From positions 1,984,001-2,048,000 of the forward strand of contig JAMXBD010000063.1 of the NCBI GenBank assembly GCA_024138025.1: 64,000 nt of DNA. Direction: 5' to 3'. The notes beneath the pieces were generated by a model, which did not search any database, was not told where the DNA came from, and saw only the letters and a program-made list of their open reading frames with translations. Below, piece by piece: positions 1 through 11,900 of this stretch. Each line of letters opens with the position of its first letter. The first letter of the stretch is position 1. A program made the position numbers and the translations under genes. The DNA comes from Combretum micranthum. Its lineage: Eukaryota > Streptophyta > Magnoliopsida > Myrtales > Combretaceae.

Positions 1-1076
1 AATAAAAAAGATATATGTGTGTGTGTGTGTGCATCTCTTGGAAAATTAAAACTATAGTCGAAATTGTTAAAATAGAAATCTCTAAAGAATTTGCTAGAAT
101 GATATAGCTTAACTGCCATAGATAAGCCTAAAATAGAAATCACTAGGTATGGTTGGTATTTCTTACATACATTATACAACGCAAAGATGCATGGAACATT
201 GTTTTTCATTTTCCTTAAGAAGTTCATCATTGAATTTAATAATTGATTTTGCACAAAATAAAAAATAAGACCTATGCAAAGACCACAATGGAAACTAAAC
301 TTCCAAGTCAAGTCGAAAAGAATATACCATATATAAAGAAGAACACATCATGTTATGATATGCTCAATCTTGGTCATTTCATGTATCAATCTTTTTTTTT
401 TTTATTTTTTTCTCTTGTTGATTATGTGCTTTGTGATTTGTAATTTAAATTTTGCATCAGTCCCAACAATATAAAATTTAATCACCATATATATACACCA
501 TTGTCAAATAGTTGAAATTATACTATACCTAAATTCAACCAAAGTATCTATCATAACTATCTAAGTATCCAGAATTTCAAGATAAGGAGAGTCTGTAGGT
601 CATTACATTATCCTTGGCATACTTCCATTTGTATATAAACTTGTCATTAACCACCATTTACTTTGCAGTATAATATCTCAATGTTAATTGATTTCACTAC
701 TAAATCAATTAAGAATATTTTACATCAGCAGTCATCCAAGTATATTATAGCGAACATCCCCCCATCGTTGCATGTTGGTATATGTGATTCTTCTCATCCA
801 CCCAACATGTGTATCCAGTTAGATATTAAATTTATTATGTATTCAAAGATTCCCTTACACAACTTTGATTTACCAAGCACAAAAACACCAATTTCTTTAA
901 TTGACTCTCATAAACTTGAAATGCATTTTAAGAATATGTGGCAATATGTTAGAGCTTATTGCTTTCATTTTCCATTTCATTTCATTATGTCAATATAAGA
1001 AAAAAGAAAAATAAATTTGGCTATAATATTCAACGGCTATTATGCGTAATCTAATCTTAATACTTTGCAACTTATA
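1..1076. other. AT-rich intergenic sequence
   Basis: No gene is supported here. A short (GT)n run lies at about 15-31. The open frames near 243-443 and 663-998 are AT-driven, have no recognisable domain and no plausible context, so they are not annotated. Confidence 0.6.
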
Positions 1077-1085
1077 AATTTTGGA

Positions 1086-1345
1086 GGGTTAATTTCTCTC
1101 ATAGTACTTGAACATTTTTTATTTAAAAGAATTATACCCAAACAAAATTTTCTTATAAGAAAATAATTAAACTCTTTAAATCTTTACTCATGGTCCCTTT
1201 GAATAAACTCTATCCATTTTTCTATCTATTTGCTAACGTGGCAAGTAATTCCAATAAAATATTAATTCTTCATCCACGTCAGCTTTTTTATTTTTATTTT
1301 TTTACTTTCTTTTTCACCTCCCCCCCTTCTTCTTCTTCCTCACGC
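1086..1345 (+). repeat. Left terminal inverted repeat of the MULE-like element
   Basis: Starts GGGTTAATTTCTCTC directly after the left target duplication. It matches the reverse complement of 2560-2820 with small indels, and similarity fades in the CT-rich stretch near 1345. Confidence 0.75.
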
Positions 1346-1435
1346 TTCCTTCTTCTTCTTCTCAATACCGCCACCATTTCTAACCACAAAAAAAAATCAT
1401 CTTCTTCCTCTCTCTCCATCACATTCATAGACGCA

Positions 1436-1517
1436 CAACAACACAAACACCGACTTCTAATCAAACCTACAACAACACAAACACCGACTTCTAATCAAAC
1501 CTACAACAACACAAACA
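1436..1517 (+). repeat. 34-bp tandem repeat, about 2.4 copies
   Basis: The unit beginning CAACAACACAAACACCGACT recurs at 1436, 1470 and, as a partial copy, 1504, inside the MULE-like element. Copies one and two look identical, pointing to recent slippage or duplication. Confidence 0.85.
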
Positions 1518-2559
1518 TACCACTGACATCCACAGACACCCTAATGAACCCTGATCACCATCAACGAACACCATCCAAAACCATATACCCATAACAACAA
1601 TCAGAGTCTTATGATTTTCTTTCCAATTTCAATTAAGATATTTTCAAATTGAAAATTTATAGTTAGTTTAGTATGGTAAATCCAAGCTCCAATGTATATA
1701 ATGGATGGATCATCTTTTTCATTTTATTAGCAAGTAAGTCAAGAATTGAATCTAAATAAAAAATTGAATGCAAATTTATAGAAAACAATGGTGACTAAGA
1801 ACAAAAAAAAAAAAAAAATCTTCTTTCTTAGACCTTTTCTCTCTTACCACTCTCTCTCTCAAAAACCCATTTCACCTTCACCATCTCCATCTCCAACTTC
1901 CTATGAACCTAAAAATGGAGCTACACCACCAAAGAAACTCAAGAACTCATCACCGATTTGCATCTTAAACCTACGACTCAAAATCCAAACCCAAACACAG
2001 TGCATATTGATTCTTACTTTTTCATGTTGTTCAAATTTAAGTTGCTTTGCTTCCCTTGTTTCACAAAAAGAACCATTGTTTGTATACATAATTTTTAAAA
2101 GGATTCGAGTAACTTTGTTTTGTGGAAAATGTTTTTTGATTCAAGTAGAAAATAGAGTAGTGTTAGATTATGTGTAGAATTCTAAATGAGGAAAAATGAG
2201 AATCGTATTATTGTTTTCTTATTTTATTTTTTTAAAGTGAATATCGACTGGGAGCCATTGCCATTGCCTTCCACACGTTTGAAAACCGAAGTTAAGTTGC
2301 TACCATTTTATTTAGAATTGCATGAGATGTTGGAGAAGTTCAAAAAACAATTTTTCGTGAAAAAGAACAATTTTATGTGGAAAACGTTTTATTATTTATT
2401 TTTTAAATTTGGCTAGTTGTTGATGATCATGGTTACTGATAGCTTTTAGTAATTCTTGTTGATGTTTAGCTATTATTATGGATGGTAGACGTATGAAAAT
2501 TATTTGTATGAGTTCTAGGAAAATGGATTTTTGCGAAGGAGGGCATGAGAAGAAGAAGG

Positions 2560-2820
2560 GGAGAGAGAGAGAGAAGAGGAGAGAGAAATAGGAAAGTGAA
2601 GAAGAAAGTAAAAAAATTGCTGACATGGATAGAGAATTGATATTTTAATTGGATCTGCTTGCCACATTAACAAATAGACGGAAAAATGGATGGATTCTGT
2701 CTAGATGGACCATGAGTGAAAGATTTAAAAAATTTAAGTATTTTCTTGTAAGAAAATTTTGTTTATGAATAATTCTGTTAAATCGAAAAAATTTAGTTAC
2801 TGCGAGAGAAATCAATCTAA
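2560..2820 (-). repeat. Right terminal inverted repeat of the MULE-like element
   Basis: Reverse complement of the left arm, ending at the right copy of the AATTTTGGA target duplication (2821-2829). The inner edge is a GA-rich purine stretch matching the CT-rich edge of the left arm. Confidence 0.75.
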
Positions 2821-3019
2821 AATTTTGGATAACACGAAGCATGTTGAGTTCCTTATTGGTGGCCAAGTCAATACACATGATACAATAATGCAAATGCATA
2901 TCCCTACCTAATACTAAAATTAAAACGTCTCAGCAAAACCATAAACTTGAAGACTTCTTGAAGAAAGAAGCAAATTTGGGTTATGGGTTTTCCAAAAGGA
3001 ACGAAAAACAAAACATAGC

Positions 3020-3660
3020 GCTGGCGGTAAAATATAGCCTTAGGCTTACTTGGCCTTTTAGGGGGCCAGGAGCCTTTGCCCTCAGCAGCCCATAAAAGAA
3101 ATAGCTCAATTCACCTCGGAGAACATAACACCTTAGCTATACGAGCTCGTGTGGGACTTGACCTCAAGCCCACACCTCAGAACACCTCTTCGAGCTCATC
3201 AGATCGCTGGGTCAATCAGCTCATCCTCAACCCAGCCCAACCTCATATCCTGATCTCACGACCTAGTCACATTTTGTGATCAGGGAGACACCAATAGCTC
3301 AGTCGTGCTCCATGATGCCAAGCCCTCTTATTCGGGTATCACTTCTGTACCTAGAACGAAGCCTTATACTAGACATCCTACTATGATCCTGAAACCCTAT
3401 AAATACCTACCTACCTTTTTGGTAAGGGAACAAAAAGAACAGAGGGTGAACATAAAAATAGCATAGAGTACAAACAGAAAAACAACATATTTGACATTTT
3501 ATTTGTACCATCCTTATCCATACCCACAAGCTGACTTAAGCATCGGAGTGATTGCATTAGGCAATCCCTAGCGCCACTCTGACCTATCTTTTGATGTTTG
3601 CAAGAGCAATCTCCATTGACTCAGACTTGGCTTGTGCAATACATAAAAACCAAGAAATTT
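3020..3660 (+). repeat. LTR-like sequence, probable solo LTR (boundaries approximate)
   Basis: This block is much less AT-rich than its surroundings. It carries a TATA-type box CTATAAATACC near 3398 followed by a leader. Further on is CTGACTTAAGCATCGGAGTG (near 3531), a motif that recurs near the 3' part of many plant LTRs. No coding domain flanks it, so a solo LTR or truncated element fits best. Exact TG/CA ends and a target duplication were not found. Confidence 0.45.
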
Positions 3661-5640
3661 GTAATGAGATTAAAATCAACTCTAAATTAAAATCTTAATT
3701 GATATATCATCAATATGTTCAAGAAAAAAAATAATAAAAATTAGAGATCGCTTACCGAGGCTAAGTTACTATGAAACCAAGCAGACAAAGATGAGAGAGA
3801 GAGACTAAGTGTGAGAGACTGAGAGGTCACAGGGCGGGAGTTTAGCCTGAGATGAGAGAGGAAGGGCTTTTCATTTTGCATTAGGTTTTGATTATTTATT
3901 TTAATGTATCTCAAATAATTCTGTTCGAATTAACGATTTGATTGGAATTTCGATTAGAACCAAACCATAATCCATTTAGAAAGACTCAATACATACTACA
4001 ATCCATACCATTTATAAAAGGAAAACATAAATTCAACTTGATTTGATTTAGTTTGTAGTTTTGTTCAATCAGTTTTTCCCCCCACCCTACCTAGGATACA
4101 CTAGTTATTGCATGCAAACGCATTGGCGGTACATGTGCCTCCGATGAGTTATCAAATCACAAACGAAGAGTTGACGTACGAACATGGACCTTTTTGTTTT
4201 TATCTCTTATTTGGATAACTGGCCAATAGACAGAATTAGTTGGCAAAATCTCACTAGTTCTACAACCACCGAGGTTTAGGTACGCACGACATGACTACAG
4301 AGTGCATCATGTTAGATGTGATTGATGCCTCTTTGTCAGTGTCAAGGACATATACATGTGGCTTCAAAATGGGACAATTTAATACTTATTATCTTGGATT
4401 CCATTTAAAAGATAAACTTATAAATAATTTACTTTGACTCTCCATTATTGATAAAAATTTATGGCCATAATAAATCTTTCTAATCAACCACTCTAATTTT
4501 CACAATCTGCCTTTTTCACAAGACGGAAAGCCAGAGTTCAGTTTTATATTTATGTTTCTCTCTCTCTCTCTCTCTTTTTTATAACCCCTTTCATCACCGT
4601 TGTGTTGTGTGTCTACATATTATTAGGTAGTTTCTATACCATATAAAAATATTATAGGGTACAAATCACTATAGTATGGTTTAAAATAACTATGGTACGG
4701 TGTCATGCGTCAACTTCACTAGGATAGATTTTGATCAATTGCTTTGAAAATGTTTATACATTAATATATATGGGACTAATGGGAGAATAAGCACATAATT
4801 GGAGAATTTGGTATATCTATATCGTTGATTACGATATTTAGGAAAAAAACTAAAATAATTGTGGGAATATTATTGTATCGGAGAGCTTTACATCCCGATG
4901 CAGTCATCAGTATTATAAGGTTTCTACACCCTCAAATGAGGTCCTAAACGAGAGCAGACGAAATTCCATTTGGAAAGAGGAAACTTGATGCCTCTATGGG
5001 TTTTGTATACCCTAGCTAATAACCGCTGGACGCTAACCGGTGATGTCTTCCGACCGGTAGCCGATATGCAAGCAATAACTCAAATGATATTTAGATAGTG
5101 AAAAAAATATATACCTTAAAACTGTTTTGATGTGATCGAAACAATAAGATATATGGAATGAGATTTGAATTTGGAAAATGTTGAAACGTGATCTTGATGT
5201 CTTTTAAAAGTAGCTGTTGACAAAAATGGGAAAAATCTTCTAGTAATGCAATCATTATTAATATAATGTTAGCATATGTATTGACAAAATAATGAGAAAA
5301 ATGTCATTTATGGACAAAGCAATGCATAATCGAATGCAAAGGTAAGATTAATAAAAAATAGATGTATTTGCATAGTCATATATACGTATACTATGGATAT
5401 TGATATGTATCCTATATTTTATAAGAGAAATAGAAAGGAACTAGCTATCGTTTATATATGTATGATTACAAGGCTTTTTTTTTTTTTTCCCCATAAAGAT
5501 ATATCCTTTTATGCAACTGATAGAATTTTGAGAATAGTCGCAACTTTGCAATATAGCTTTTTTAAAAATATACAAGTATGGATTTCATTATAAAGGTTTT
5601 ATGTCTGATTTATTATTTGGATTTAACTCTCTGAGTTAAA
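3661..5640. other. Intergenic sequence without recognisable genes
   Basis: AT-rich spacer. Minor features are a GA-rich stretch near 3790-3870 and a (CT)n run near 4557-4573. No open frame with a domain and no clear transposon ends were seen. Confidence 0.5.
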
Positions 5641-6240
5641 GTGACAGGGCTTAGAGAGTTAGGCTTAATTATATTGGGATGATCATGGGAGTTTTGGCAT
5701 GGTAGGCTTGGCTTAGGGCCCGTTGGAATTGGCCTGCCCAATTCCAACCTTTCTCAAATTGGCTCATACACATTATAATGAAGGCCTCAATGGACCTGGG
5801 TCCATAAGGGAGCTCACATCCATATCCACTTTGAGAAGTACTCATCTTAGCCGTTGGTCGTTTGTCTCATCTGACGGACGATATCGACGGCTAGATTCTC
5901 TATAAATACTCTTAGTCCTTACCTCATTTGGACATGTGAAATCTTAGACAAATGCTGTTGTGCTGTCGGATTTCCATTTTTCTGAATCGATTACTTGACT
6001 CACTCAAGAACACACATGATATTCGTGGTACTTAGTGAGGTTGATGCTCAATAGCTTCCTCACCTGTCACACGTGTGTTAGAGCCTATTGAGACTACCTA
6101 TTCCTTCTCCCTGCACGATTCTCTCTTGATCATCCTTGCACATGTTGTTTCCCTAGGTCACGTGTAGCGTGATAGTCACGCGACACGCACGTGATCGTTG
6201 CATCTAGACTCATACCCACACACATATAGTGTTCCTTTGT
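5640..6240 (+). repeat. LTR-like or promoter-like block (tentative)
   Basis: A GC-richer block with a TATA-type sequence CTCTATAAATACTC near 5898, followed by a transcribed-leader-like stretch and a CACGTG-containing region near 6160. It resembles an isolated LTR, but I could not place its ends. An unrelated single-copy sequence is possible. Confidence 0.3.
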
Positions 6241-8640
6241 ATGTTTTATATCAATATATATTATATTATATATTAATCTAATAACTCAGCATAAGGGAAA
6301 ATCTGCGGTTCCAATTCCAATGACAACTCATGAAATTACTGGCCCGTTCTTATTTTTTTTGGGCGATTACTGGAGCGTTCTTAAGTTGAGCTGGATCTTC
6401 TTTCTATGTCACATGGTTAACTACTAGGTTGAATGGGAAATAACAGATTATGGGAAAGAAATTTTAAAACTTTTCTTTCTTTTTGCGAGAAAAGAATTGA
6501 AAGATAATTAATTAAAACGCATATAAATCCGAACATATATATAATAGGAAAGAACTTTCTAAATGCGGGTTTATTTTTATTTTTATTTTTAGTCGCGTGG
6601 CATTTGTTGAATAAACCCATAAATATATATATATATATTGTGTGTGTGTGTGTGCCCTTCCGTTCACTTCACGGGCCGTAAGTCAAGTCAGGGCAACGTG
6701 AATGGTAAAAGCACGCAACGCAAACTCCAAACTTGAGAGAAAAATCCCCGTGTTTCCAAGGTACAAAATATAGCATCTCTCTTTACACCGAATGGAAGAA
6801 TAATTACGATTAGGTTAACATCGTTTAAAGTTTGCTTTACTATTGTTGTATTATTTCCTTATCTTTTATTCGATATTCCTGTGACACTTAACATACAACA
6901 ATCAGAAATGAATTTGACACTCTATGTATGTTAAATATGCGATGCTAAACTCTTTGATACATGCAATAATTTTATTATTAGTATTCCCTGATGAATTTTT
7001 TAAATTATATCATTACGCTAAATCTTGAGATAGATTGTAATTTTGTAAACAACATTCCAAGATAAATTGTTATGAGTTATGCTATCAAGTTTGTAATGTA
7101 TGCCTTCATGAGAAATATATGATTAAAAAAAATATATGTGTGTGTGTGTGATAAAAAAAATTTGTTGTAGATTACTAGATTAATTAATGTGCTGTTACAA
7201 AGACAAAAAAATTGACAAATCATTCAAATAACTTACCTCAAAATTTTAACATTATTAAAATGAAATAGAAATTTTTCATAGGTTCCACATAATACATATT
7301 TTGAGCAGAATCTATAGAGTATTGTTTTGATGTAGCTTCTACATAGGGTAGATTTCGGTTCCAAAAATATAAGAAAATGTAACTATTGAATATGGTATAG
7401 ACTAAATCTTATATCATATCTGTTGGTGTCTTAACTTACCAATAGGATATCTTGAACCTAAACCTCTAGGTTGATGATCTTGCAAAACAACAATAGCTCA
7501 GTAGGTACTAGAGTATTACTTGATGCAACCACTTTAATTGTCGAATTAGTAAGATGTATGAGAAAGTAAACAAAATAACAGGGTAATGTGAAGAGACAAC
7601 TACACTTATCGTTAAAGGATATTCCAACTAGTATTTATAGATCATCACAAGTAATAATTACCTGTTTGTAGAGGTAGTGAGAATTGCGAATGTTACATGC
7701 TTGGTGGCTAAGAGACCACTAAGCCTCATTTTGTCTTTACGAGAGATTGAGGTGATGTGAGGGATCAGGCCAACCAGTGAAGACCACCAAGTGAGTCAGG
7801 GACGATTGATTGTGTCTAAAAGAGTCGACAACATATTCCCTAAGTTAATCAATTGGTGCCTTAATTGGATTATGCCAAGCTTAAGGAGCCTTGTGTGCAA
7901 ATATGCTTATCTAAACTCTCAATTTATACCGTCTCACATCTATTAATTACTGCATCAAATAATAATTAAACATGCATTTAGTGGAATATATATTTGCTAT
8001 TTTGTTATATATGCATGTGTGCGCGCATGATAACTCTAATAGGTAACTTTTTTGCATGTGTTGAGTAAATTGTAAAATATTTCTCTATTTTTCGTTAAGA
8101 GCCTTCTTGTATTATTATTATTTTTTATTTACAATAGGAGGAAAAGTTAAACCCAGACAATTCCATTTGAGAGAACTTATTTATATTACTAAGCTATAAA
8201 ACCATTTTCCTATTAAGTTTTATTTGAATTTCCCAATTATGAAAGTTAATTTATTGGCAATAGTTGATAAACAAATGCTTAACGGAGAAAATGTAAGGGG
8301 CAAACTTGTCTTAAAAAGTTGGAGTATTAAGAAATAGGAAATTATAAGAGTTGGAACCAATTTATAAATATATATATATATATATATATCTTTTTTTCGC
8401 CAGAAGAAAAGAATAAAGTGGAAGCATTAGTTTTTCACTTTTTTCCGAAAAAAGAAAAGAAAAGAAAAAATTCAGATAAAGAATGCGTTATAGGAAATAA
8501 AAAATACAAGTTAAATTCCAAGAGATGTAATTTGGTCACACAAAGGAAACAATATCATTGACCAGAGAAAAGGAAACAATATTACATATTAGACATTACT
8601 TATATGAATATGACATTCAACGGTAACTAATAAATTATTC
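6241..8640. other. AT-rich intergenic sequence with microsatellites
   Basis: Contains (AT)n/(TG)n at 6622-6654, (TG)n near 7135-7149 and (AT)n at 8366-8389. About 7380-7960 has a minus-strand TATA-type box (ATCTATAAATACT, near 7635) that may mark another LTR fragment, not delimited. No gene is seen. Confidence 0.5.
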
Positions 8641-8954
8641 ATAAAGTTCACTCCTCCTGATCCTCACTTCCTCAGTATATTACATTATTACATAATGCAT
8701 ATCTCGCTCTGTCTCCTCTCTCTTGGTCTCTCTCTCTGAGGCTGTTTATATGTATTATGTGTATGCACGTAACGTAGTCATTTCAACTCTCCCTATGTCT
8801 CGTCTCCTTCAATGGATATGAAATTTCTGGGAACATATGTCATGGTTTAATCCACATCACCCCCAACCCAATCCAAATTAAAACACCCCCTCCTTGTATT
8901 TTTGTTTTTTTTTTTTATCCACAATTATTAGAGTCTCTTGATTTTCAAATTCCC
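8641..8954 (+). promoter_or_regulatory. Probable proximal promoter/5' leader of the PMT15-like gene
   Basis: Directly upstream of the first methyltransferase ATG. A pyrimidine patch (CTCTCTCTTGGTCTCTCTCT) lies near 8716-8737 and a T-rich leader near 8897-8918, as is common around plant transcription starts. The start ATG at 8955 sits in CCCATGGCC. No transcription start can be fixed from sequence alone. Confidence 0.35.
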
Positions 8955-11900
8955 ATGGCCAAAATTTGTCAAAACCTATTGTCATACTTACCATTCAAGA
9001 CCAAGAAAGCAAATTTATATTACGCTACTATCCTCGCTATACTTTGCACCTCTTTTTATCTTATTGGCATCTGGCAGAACTCCCGGGGCAGTGTCACCGC
9101 AGTCTTGCCAAATCCCATTTATTTCGATAAGATCCCGTGTGCCCTGCCCCGAAACGCCACCGCCACCCTCGACTTTGAAGCCCACCACCGTGCCGATGAT
9201 GACCTTATTCCCACCACCGCACACCAGCTTCACTACCCACCTTGTGACCCCAAATACAGTGAGTACACCCCGTGCGAGGACGCAAAAAGGTCGCTTAGAT
9301 TCGATAGAAACAGATTGATCTATCGGGAGAGGCATTGTCCGAGGATGGTGAGAGGCTAAAGTGCAGGATTCCGGCGCCCTACGGGTATCAAGTGCCGTTC
9401 CGGTGGCCGCAAAGCCGGGACACGGCGTGGTTTGCTAATGTCCCACATAAGGAGTTGACCGTGGAGAAGAAGAACCAGAATTGGGTCCGGGTGGAAGGGG
9501 ACCGGTTCGTATTCCCCGGTGGCGGCACGATGTTTTCGAATGGAGCCGATGCTTACATTAATGATATTGGGAAGTTGATCAACCTTAAAGATGGTTCCAT
9601 ACGGACCGCCATCGACACTGGTTGTGGGGTACGTTAAAAATTTTCATATATTTAATTAATTATTTATTATATATATGTGTGTGTTCAGTTCAGTTTCAGA
9701 CGTTGTTTTTTCTCGAAGGAACTGGACCGGCTAGGTCTGGTTCTTTAGGAGAGGCTGGTCCGGCAGGTATTTTCATATGTTATTTTATTTGCATACATAC
9801 ATACATAAATATATATAATAATCCAGATGGGTGATTGTTCAATATTAAATTAGTAATATGCGTGCATACTTGTCATTATATTATATATATATATATATAG
9901 AATTGTTTGAATTATAGTGGGGGCTTTTCTATTCCTAATTATGTTATGTTATTGATATATTAAATAAAAGGATAGGGGCTTACGTAAAACCAGTTGGATA
10001 AAGATATACAGGTATATACTATACATAGAGTGTACCAATGGGCTAGAGATTAGAGTTGAATTTTCCATATTAAATAAACAGATCGAGACTCTTTTGGAGG
10101 TCGAATGTTAAATAAAAAATTATATGTATATTTCAACCTTTAAATGTGCAAGATTCGCAAGAAAATGGTGATTATCGTAGATTTAGAGGCGCAGGACGCA
10201 TAGTTATTATAGAAAAAAATTTTGCAAGATGAGCAATTGGACTTTTCAGTCTCTCTCTGAATGCAAATTAGATATTTTATTAACAAAGGCAGTTGATTTG
10301 CATAGGATTTGAATTTTATAAGCTTCCTTTTTCCAATGCTATTAGCATTAAAAATTTTGGATGAGATTTCATTCCTTTTGGGAAGAATGAAGGGGGAAAA
10401 TAAATTACCATAAACCCTAAGGTAAATTTAATATGTACTAAATCATTGTGAAAATTTACAAACTTATAGTATTTCTAGAATATCATATTTAAACCCTTTA
10501 AAAAAAATTAACAATTAAAATATTCTTCTTCATCACAATATACCATTTTAATCTTCTTATATTAATATATGAAATTAAATTTGTATTTTGGAATAAATTT
10601 ATCCCCCAATTTAAATTAAAGTAACCACTGAAATATCAAATCAATTATGAGAAACACCAAATAATTTTTGTTTTATGTATATATAGATATATATTTTTTC
10701 AGTGGTGAAAGTGGGATAGATGTTTTAAAAATTCTGGGTGTCTTAATAATTTTGATATATAGTTATGGAAACGCCACAGTAATTTGTTCTTAAAAATTTT
10801 TGGTAATTTATACTCACATGAGATAATGTCAATTGAGAAAAGGTCATAGACGGTCCAAATTATACCAAGGAAAAAAAAAAAAAAATGGTCGGTTGAAATA
10901 TTATGGTACCAAAGATATTAGAGGCAGAAAACCTTGACTTTTTTTTTTTTTTTTTTGTAATAACAAAAGATAAATGTTTGTTTGTTTGTTTGTTGAAAGT
11001 TGGTGAGAATTAATTATTAGAACGCAGGTAGAATATGTGTTTATTTGAGTTGAGACTACACAAAATGTCTAATGATGGACCATATTTCTTACTTTGTTCT
11101 GAAGCCACATTCAACCGCAGCCACCAACCTTAACCAAACACATTGGACTTCTTAGTGTTTTTCTTTAATTTTGCCTTTGCTTTGTCCCATTTTATCTTAC
11201 GATTGTATTATTAAACATAATGTCCAAAGTTGGTCACTGACAATTTCTGGTTTCGATGATTTCTTTTATAGTAAGCATGCATTGCATTCCGCAATAATTT
11301 AGGTAATTTTATCATTTCACTTTGCACATTTTTCCTTTAAAAGTACACATCACATCGTCGAATCATAATTTTCTACTTTTGTGTGGCATCTCTCTCTCCT
11401 CTCTCTATATATATATATATATATGTTCCTTTTATATGTTTTAGAAGTTATTACAACTGGCAAAAGTAAATTTAAAAAAAAAATAAAAGGAAAAAAAAAC
11501 GGTGATAAAATGGAATCAAACGTATGAGAGAAACGACTGTTTTACTAACCTCAAGGTTGAGGTTCAAATACAAACGTAACAATTTAGAAAAATATTTACT
11601 AGCAACCTCTGTTTGGATTGTCTGTTTTTTATTTGTATCTGTATTTTTTTTAAAATGATATGTGTAAATATATCCGATTTATATCTAAATTTTATCTATA
11701 TTTGTTCTATTGATCTTTTGATGAGAACTGTCAATTTTTTTTATCTATATCTATTTCTTGATAAATAATTTATTAAAAAAAAGTTTAAAAAAAATCTGTA
11801 TCTGTCGAAAAAAAGCTAAAACAAACGCACTTATTATTACGATGTCGATTTTTGGGGGGGGGAGGGGGGTGGGGGGCGGCGCGGGGGGGGGCCACAGCTA

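Larger units (their letters stand above)
1086..2820. mobile_element. Non-autonomous MULE-like DNA transposon with long TIRs
   Basis: The two ends are long imperfect inverted repeats of about 260 bp. The flanking direct repeat AATTTTGGA is present exactly at 1077-1085 and 2821-2829. A 9-bp target duplication plus TIRs of more than 100 bp is the signature of the Mutator-like superfamily. Both arms carry the stretch AACAAAATTTTCTTA and a CCA(C/T)GTCAGC box. The interior, roughly 1346-2560, has no transposase. It holds pyrimidine-rich low-complexity sequence, a 34-bp tandem repeat and short frames rich in Ser/Pro that I do not recognise; it could be a captured fragment (Pack-MULE) or filler. Identification rests on structure seen directly; superfamily assignment is from known TSD length. 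Confidence 0.8.

Noticed and set aside
1190..2177. Frames of about 130 codons in the MULE-like element as possible genes
   Set aside because: They begin within or near the TIR, are low in complexity (poly-Phe, Ser, Lys, Thr) and match no family I know; kept only as possible captured sequence.
3076..3279. 67-codon frame in the LTR-like block
   Set aside because: No domain; it lies in sequence that looks like an LTR.
9015..9335. Minus-strand open frame opposite PMT15-like exon 1
   Set aside because: It is the reverse of a well-supported coding exon and has no domain.
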